From: Singulisphaera sp. GP187
Lineage (GTDB): Bacteria; Planctomycetota; Phycisphaerae; Phycisphaerales; SM1A02
Reading direction: 5' to 3'
Assembly (NCBI GenBank): GCA_945869475.1
Contig: CAMBOV010000005.1
Span: 1-64,000 of the forward strand
DNA length: 64,000 nt
The first letter of the stretch is position 1; each line of letters starts with the position of its first letter. The translations under genes were made by a program, and so were the position numbers. Shown here piece after piece: positions 60,537 through 64,000 of the stretch. Under the pieces are notes generated by a model. That model was not told where the DNA came from and did no database searches. It was given only the letters and a program-made list of their open reading frames with translations.

Positions 60537-61262
60537 ATGGCTGGACATAGTGCATGGAAGAACATCAAGCGCCGCAAGGCGGTCGTCGACGCCAAGCGCG
60601 GAAAGGTGTGGTCCAAATGCGGTCGTGCGATCAGTGTTGCGGCGCGTGCGGGAGGAGGAGATGTGCGATTCAATTCTGGACTTCGCCTCGCGATCGATGA
60701 GGCGAAGGCGGCAAACATGCCTCGCGACACGATCGAGAAGGCCGTCAAGAAGGGGGTTGGTGGACTCGACGGCGAGACCTTTCACACGATTCGATACGAG
60801 GGGTATGGCGCTGGAGGAGTCGCGGTGATCGTCGAGTGCTTGACCTCGAACCTCAATCGAACTGCCGGAGATATCCGCGTGATCTTCGACAAGAATGGCG
60901 GCAATTTGGGGGTTCCCGGATCGGTCGCGTTCAGTTTTCACTTGCTCGGCGTGATCGTTCTCGATGGCGCGACACTCAGTGAAGAGCAGATGGTTGACCT
61001 CGCCATTGGGGCCGGTGCCCAAGACGTTGTTGCCGAGGATGGCATCTGGCAGATCACGACACATCCTGGATCGCTCGCCGCGGTGCGCGACGCTCTCGAA
61101 GCGGCGGGAGCACCAGCCACGGATGCGCAGGTTGCGTGGGTTCCATCCACCACAATTGATGCAGCGGGGGAGCATGCAGAGCAGATCACGAAACTCACAG
61201 ATGCCCTTGAAGAGCACGACGACGTGCAGAAGGTCTTTACCAATGCGAACTATCTCGAGTGA
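60537..61262 (+). CDS. yebC: YebC/PmpR-family transcriptional regulator
   Basis: The 241-residue protein matches YebC/TACO1: MAGHSAWKNIKRRKAVVDAK (variant of AGHSKWANIKHRK), SGLRLAIDEAKAANMPRDTI, EKAVKKGVGG, YEGYGAGGVAVIVECLTSNL, NRTAGDIRVIFDKNGGNLG and a closing DDVQKVFTNANY. Members bind DNA or help translate proline-rich stretches at the ribosome. The ATG at 60537 fits the family; the frame is open back into the HhH gene. In many bacteria yebC sits beside ruvC; here it follows the HhH protein by 52 bp. Confidence 0.93.
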   Translation: MAGHSAWKNIKRRKAVVDAKRGKVWSKCGRAISVAARAGGGDVRFNSGLRLAIDEAKAANMPRDTIEKAVKKGVGGLDGETFHTIRYEGYGAGGVAVIVECLTSNLNRTAGDIRVIFDKNGGNLGVPGSVAFSFHLLGVIVLDGATLSEEQMVDLAIGAGAQDVVAEDGIWQITTHPGSLAAVRDALEAAGAPATDAQVAWVPSTTIDAAGEHAEQITKLTDALEEHDDVQKVFTNANYLE

Positions 61263-61761
61263 CCTCGTACGAATCGTGGCGTTCTGTGTCTGTTGCGCAA
61301 TCGCGTTGAGCGGATGCACGATGACGTCGCGCGACTATCCCGGTGTCGCTCCTGACGCGCTCTGGAAGGCCGCCGTCGGCGCGGCAGAGAGTCCGCGCTA
61401 CACCGACTGGATGGTCACTGAGAACGGCGTCTTCGTTGATGAGCCCGGCAAGCGCATCGAGATCTACCGTGAGTTGACGCGAGATCACGCTCCTCTTGGA
61501 GCTGCGTTGCAGCGCCAGAGTGAAATCTGGACATTCTCGGTGCGCGTACAGACCGACGATCGCATTCCGAAGGTCGTGATCGACACGCGCAGCACTCTGC
61601 GCTCACGTGGCTTCTGGAAGCAGACCGATCACTTCTTTGGTGAGATTGATTCTCGGTTGGCGCAGCGCCCACCGGTCGCGCCAGTGAGTGGAGAGACTCC
61701 CGCAGCGGCGGAAGGTGCAGCGGCGAAAGGTGCAGCGCAACCGCCGATGCAGGCGCCCTGA
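61243..61761 (+). CDS. Uncharacterised lipoprotein
   Basis: The 172-residue protein has a lipoprotein signal (VAFCVCCAIALSGC, Cys at ~25). The mature part has a small alpha/beta domain with APDALWKAAVGAAESPRYTD, RIEIYRELTRDHAPLG and IWTFSVRVQTDDRIPKVVID, and ends in an Ala/Gly/Pro tail (GAAAKGAAQPPMQAP). I do not recognise the family. The ATG at 61243 lies within the last 20 bp of yebC in another frame, so the two genes overlap and are probably coupled. A second signal-compatible start was not found. Confidence 0.78.
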   Translation: MRTISSDLVRIVAFCVCCAIALSGCTMTSRDYPGVAPDALWKAAVGAAESPRYTDWMVTENGVFVDEPGKRIEIYRELTRDHAPLGAALQRQSEIWTFSVRVQTDDRIPKVVIDTRSTLRSRGFWKQTDHFFGEIDSRLAQRPPVAPVSGETPAAAEGAAAKGAAQPPMQAP

Positions 61762-61864
61762 GCGGGCTTCGAAGCCTTCGTGCGTACCCCCTATTTACGG
61801 GCAGAATCCGCCCAAAAACGGTCGAGTGTTGCCCGTCACCAGTGGGAGAGGCGTCAGCGCCCTG

Positions 61865-62629
61865 CTAGGCGGGTTTCGAATCTGAACTCAGACCGGCACT
61901 CGTGAGCGCCTTTCGGGCAATGGCGGCGATGATCATCATCACGACGACAAGGGTGCACAGTCCGATGGCCAGAGCGATCCATCCCTTTTCATTGACGAGT
62001 TGTTGAATGTCGCGCGCGCCCGTTGCTGCAGCAGTCGCAGCCGCGGTGCATGTCACGATCGTGCGGGGGAGCATCCCAATGGCTGTACCAGCGAGCAGCG
62101 GCAGGGCTCGCACTCCAGCGGCGCCCATCGCAAGATTGGCGAAGGCGAACGGAGAATTCGGTGGAAGTCGCAAGAGGGTAATCAAGAAAAACGTCTTTCC
62201 TTGATTCGCGTCGACGAGTGCATTGCGAATGACTGCGCCGCGGGGATTACGGTCGACGAGTGCGACGATCGCGCCCCCGCTGATGGATCGCGCGAGAAAG
62301 AATCCGATCGCGGCTCCTGCGACCAATCCGCACATCGATGCGGCTGACCCGAGCGTCGCGCCGAAGACCCATCCTCCAAGAATGGCTTGTGCATAGGTTG
62401 GAAGGACTCCGATGCCCGAGGTAACGGCGAAGACCAATGTGAAGATGATGAGTCCATCTTCAGGGCGCTCGCGCAGCCAATCGCCAACGGGACCGATGCG
62501 CGCGATCAGCCAGAATCCCATGAGTGGGGGAACGGTGATCCAGAGCCCCCCAAGCACGAAGACTGCGCGTCGGCGCCAGAGTGCGAGGTGATGAAAGCGA
62601 TCGAGAAGTTGCGTGGTGTGTTCGTTCAT
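61865..62629 (-). CDS. TVP38/TMEM64 (VTT-domain) family membrane protein
   Basis: The 254-residue protein has about six hydrophobic helices and the VTT features: GVLPTYAQAILGGWVFGATL followed by ASMCGLVAGAAIGFFLARS, and FFLITLLRLPPNSPFAFANL with MGAAGVRALPLLAGTAIGML. Family members (DedA/VTT superfamily) are thought to move lipids across membranes or act as proton-linked transporters. The ATG at 62629 fits; the frame continues into the next gene. It lies 29 bp after the TauE-family gene, so they may be co-transcribed. The 103-bp gap before it (61762-61864) holds no clear feature. Confidence 0.82.
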   Translation of the reverse strand: MNEHTTQLLDRFHHLALWRRRAVFVLGGLWITVPPLMGFWLIARIGPVGDWLRERPEDGLIIFTLVFAVTSGIGVLPTYAQAILGGWVFGATLGSAASMCGLVAGAAIGFFLARSISGGAIVALVDRNPRGAVIRNALVDANQGKTFFLITLLRLPPNSPFAFANLAMGAAGVRALPLLAGTAIGMLPRTIVTCTAAATAAATGARDIQQLVNEKGWIALAIGLCTLVVVMMIIAAIARKALTSAGLSSDSKPA

Positions 62630-62658
62630 GAACGGCGGGGGAGTTCTTGTGCGCGACT

Positions 62659-63579
62659 CTATCGTCCGATGCCGAGCATGCGCAGCGAGAGTGCGACGCA
62701 GAGCAGTGCGAACGTAACAGCGAGTTGTCGCGCGGGAAGTTTGTGTACGAAGGATGCTCCCACCATCGCGCCGAAAAATGCGCCTGGGGCGAGGCCGCTT
62801 GCAATCCAGAGCGCGGCCGTGATCGTGAGCGGATCGCCCGCGGGTGATCGCACGTGCGAGAGTGTCGAGAATTTCAACAGCATGCCGACGATCACCGTGG
62901 GAAGAATCATGAATGCGCTTGTTGCAATGGTCGTGCGCAGCGAGAAGCCGTTGACAGTTCGCATGAGTGGAACAGCGATGACGCCTCCGCCGATGCCGAG
63001 CAGTCCTGCGAGCGCCCCCATGAGCGTTCCGACGATGGTCGCGGGGCCCCATCCGGTGCGGGGCATGGGTTCAGGCACGAGCGCGGTCGGTCGCGCCGTT
63101 GATGGCACAGTTGATGGCGCAGTTGAATGCGCAGTTGAACGCGTCGCGACCTGCCGCCACACTTCAGCGCCGGCGACGTAGAGCAGAAACGCTGCGAAGA
63201 TTCGCTCGAGGAGGACGGGGTCTGTGATCGAGTTCGAAATCCACACGCCACCCGCAACAGCGATGATCGAGATCGGAATCGTGCGCCATGCGAATCCCCA
63301 CTCGATCGCGCGCGCGCGAATGTGGCGTGGAATGCTGCCGAGGCTCACCAAGATCGCCGCGACAAGACTCGCCGCTTGGTAGAGATGTGGATCGCTGCCC
63401 TGCACGAGCGTGAGCAGCGGAATGATCACGATTCCACCGCCGATGCCAAAGAGCCCGCCGAACACTCCGCCGATTGTGCCGATGACGAGCGTCAGAATAA
63501 GGGTGGTGGGATCCAATAGTGGCTCGCGAGTGACGATAGAGAAAAAGGGGCAGAATTGTCGAGGCGCGCGCGCGACCAC
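62659..63579 (-). CDS. Sulfite exporter TauE/SafE-family membrane protein
   Basis: The 306-residue protein has eight or so hydrophobic segments and the duplicated TauE motif: IGGVFGGLFGIGGGIVIIPL in the first half and MGALAGLLGIGGGVIAVPLM in the second. Family members export sulfite, sulfonates or other organic anions; the substrate is unknown. Between the halves is a Ser/Thr/Ala/Pro linker (ATRSTAHSTAPSTVPSTA) encoded by a 12-bp repeat around 63105-63145. The GTG start at 63579 is uncertain: the hydrophobic core begins near residue 25, and a TTG at 63516 is an alternative. Divergent from the ComM-like gene by 13 bp. Confidence 0.85.
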   Translation of the reverse strand: MVARAPRQFCPFFSIVTREPLLDPTTLILTLVIGTIGGVFGGLFGIGGGIVIIPLLTLVQGSDPHLYQAASLVAAILVSLGSIPRHIRARAIEWGFAWRTIPISIIAVAGGVWISNSITDPVLLERIFAAFLLYVAGAEVWRQVATRSTAHSTAPSTVPSTARPTALVPEPMPRTGWGPATIVGTLMGALAGLLGIGGGVIAVPLMRTVNGFSLRTTIATSAFMILPTVIVGMLLKFSTLSHVRSPAGDPLTITAALWIASGLAPGAFFGAMVGASFVHKLPARQLAVTFALLCVALSLRMLGIGR

Positions 63580-63592
63580 GTAGGTTCGCGGT

Positions 63593-64000
63593 GTGCATGC
63601 GCTCGTTCACGCCTTCATGCTTCGCGGAATCGACGCACTTTCGTGCGAGGTCGAAGTGCACATTTCGCCCCATGGATTGCCGCAAATCTGCGTGGTAGGG
63701 CTTCCCGACGCGGCGATCCGAGAGTCGGTCGAGCGCGTGCGCCGTGCGATCGAGGCGTCGGGATACGAGGTGCCGCGCCACCACGTGGTTGTGAATCTCG
63801 CGCCTGCTGGGACGCGCAAAGAGGGATCGGTGTATGACCTTCCCATCGCGATGGGAGTGCTCTTCGCCGCGGGCACTGCCGAGCCCAAGCGAGCCGAGGC
63901 ACCCAATGCGAGTGGATGGTTGATCGCAGGCGAACTGGCACTTGATGGACGGCTGCGCCCGATTCGCGGTGCTGTCAGCGCGGCACTCTTGGCGCGAGCA
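63593..64000 (+). CDS. ComM/YifB-like Mg-chelatase-family ATPase, N-terminal part (runs off the window)
   Basis: The frame starts with GTG at 63593 and stays open to the end, giving 136 residues. They match the N-terminal ChlI domain of ComM/YifB: LRGIDALSCEVEVHISPHGL, then VVGLPDAAIRESVERVRRAI, VVVNLAPAGTRKEGSVYDLP, IAMGVLF and GWLIAGELALDGRLRPIRGA. ComM is a helicase that drives branch migration during natural transformation; the ATPase motifs would lie beyond the window. A later ATG at 63617 would shorten the protein by eight residues. Nothing else for competence is nearby. Confidence 0.9.
   Translation, partial: MHALVHAFMLRGIDALSCEVEVHISPHGLPQICVVGLPDAAIRESVERVRRAIEASGYEVPRHHVVVNLAPAGTRKEGSVYDLPIAMGVLFAAGTAEPKRAEAPNASGWLIAGELALDGRLRPIRGAVSAALLARA

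Overview
The window reads as a chromosomal segment of a Gram-negative planctomycete, most likely of the class Phycisphaerae. The evidence is the combination of EF-hand/dockerin-like segments ending in 'LLADWG' or similar, a PD40 propeller protein, a Ser/Thr kinase carrying WD40 repeats, squalene-hopene cyclase, Kdo and lipid A genes (KdsD, LpxI), ExbD/TonB, and many short ATGA or TAATG gene junctions with few strong Shine-Dalgarno sites. This placement is inference; no rRNA or tRNA gene was recognised.

Layout. (1) 1-5.9 kb is an accessory block, visibly less GC-rich than the rest: the end of a TPR-repeat protein, a complete ISL3-type insertion sequence with an exact 8-bp target duplication, and a 1237-residue membrane Ser/Thr kinase with twelve nearly identical WD40 repeats. 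It ends against a frameshifted remnant of a dockerin-tailed protein. (2) 6-22.7 kb is core metabolism and cell biology: ScpA, KdsD, a STAS protein, a PBP4-type peptidase, EF-Ts and S2, a phosphohexomutase, a Gfo/Idh/MocA oxidoreductase next to squalene-hopene cyclase, an RluA-type pseudouridine synthase, a PD40 protein, L-aspartate oxidase and a lipoprotein. (3) 22.7-45.2 kb holds a PrpD-like protein, an unusual B12-binding/GTPase fusion, a secreted hydrolase with an N-terminal dockerin-like segment, ClpC, a LolCD-like exporter, NnrE, a GT2 enzyme, SurE, TonB/ExbD, gyrase A, a TlyA-like methyltransferase, LpxI and a LOG-family protein.

(4) 45.3-52.7 kb is the most interesting part. After an O-antigen-ligase-like membrane protein come two tandem secreted proteins built as signal peptide, dockerin-like EF-hand, two IPT/TIG domains and an FGE-sulfatase (C-type-lectin-like) domain. 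Their last 34 codons align without gaps but are strongly diversified, with many NNC codons that differ only in the first two bases. Strong hairpins follow, then an N-terminal fragment of a reverse transcriptase of the diversity-generating retroelement (DGR) kind, joined to what looks like a fragment of an AbiEii nucleotidyltransferase. I read this as a broken DGR cassette. No template repeat was found by eye, so if the variable regions are still diversified the RT and template must lie elsewhere.

(5) 52.7-64 kb is again core: DsbD, a strong promoter and terminator ahead of nusA, then nusA-infB-rbfA, a helix-hairpin-helix protein without the catalytic lysine, a YebC-family regulator, a lipoprotein, a TVP38-family protein, a TauE-family transporter and the start of a ComM-like ATPase that runs off the end.

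Functionally, the core genes cover translation (rpsB, tsf, nusA, infB, rbfA), chromosome and topology upkeep (scpA, gyrA), and the envelope (KdsD, LpxI, PBP4, hopanoids, LolCD, TonB/ExbD, DsbD, O-antigen ligase). The accessory genes at 1-6 kb and 47-52 kb carry rapidly evolving repeat or lectin domains typical of recognition functions. Domain calls rest on motif recognition by eye; no database search was run.
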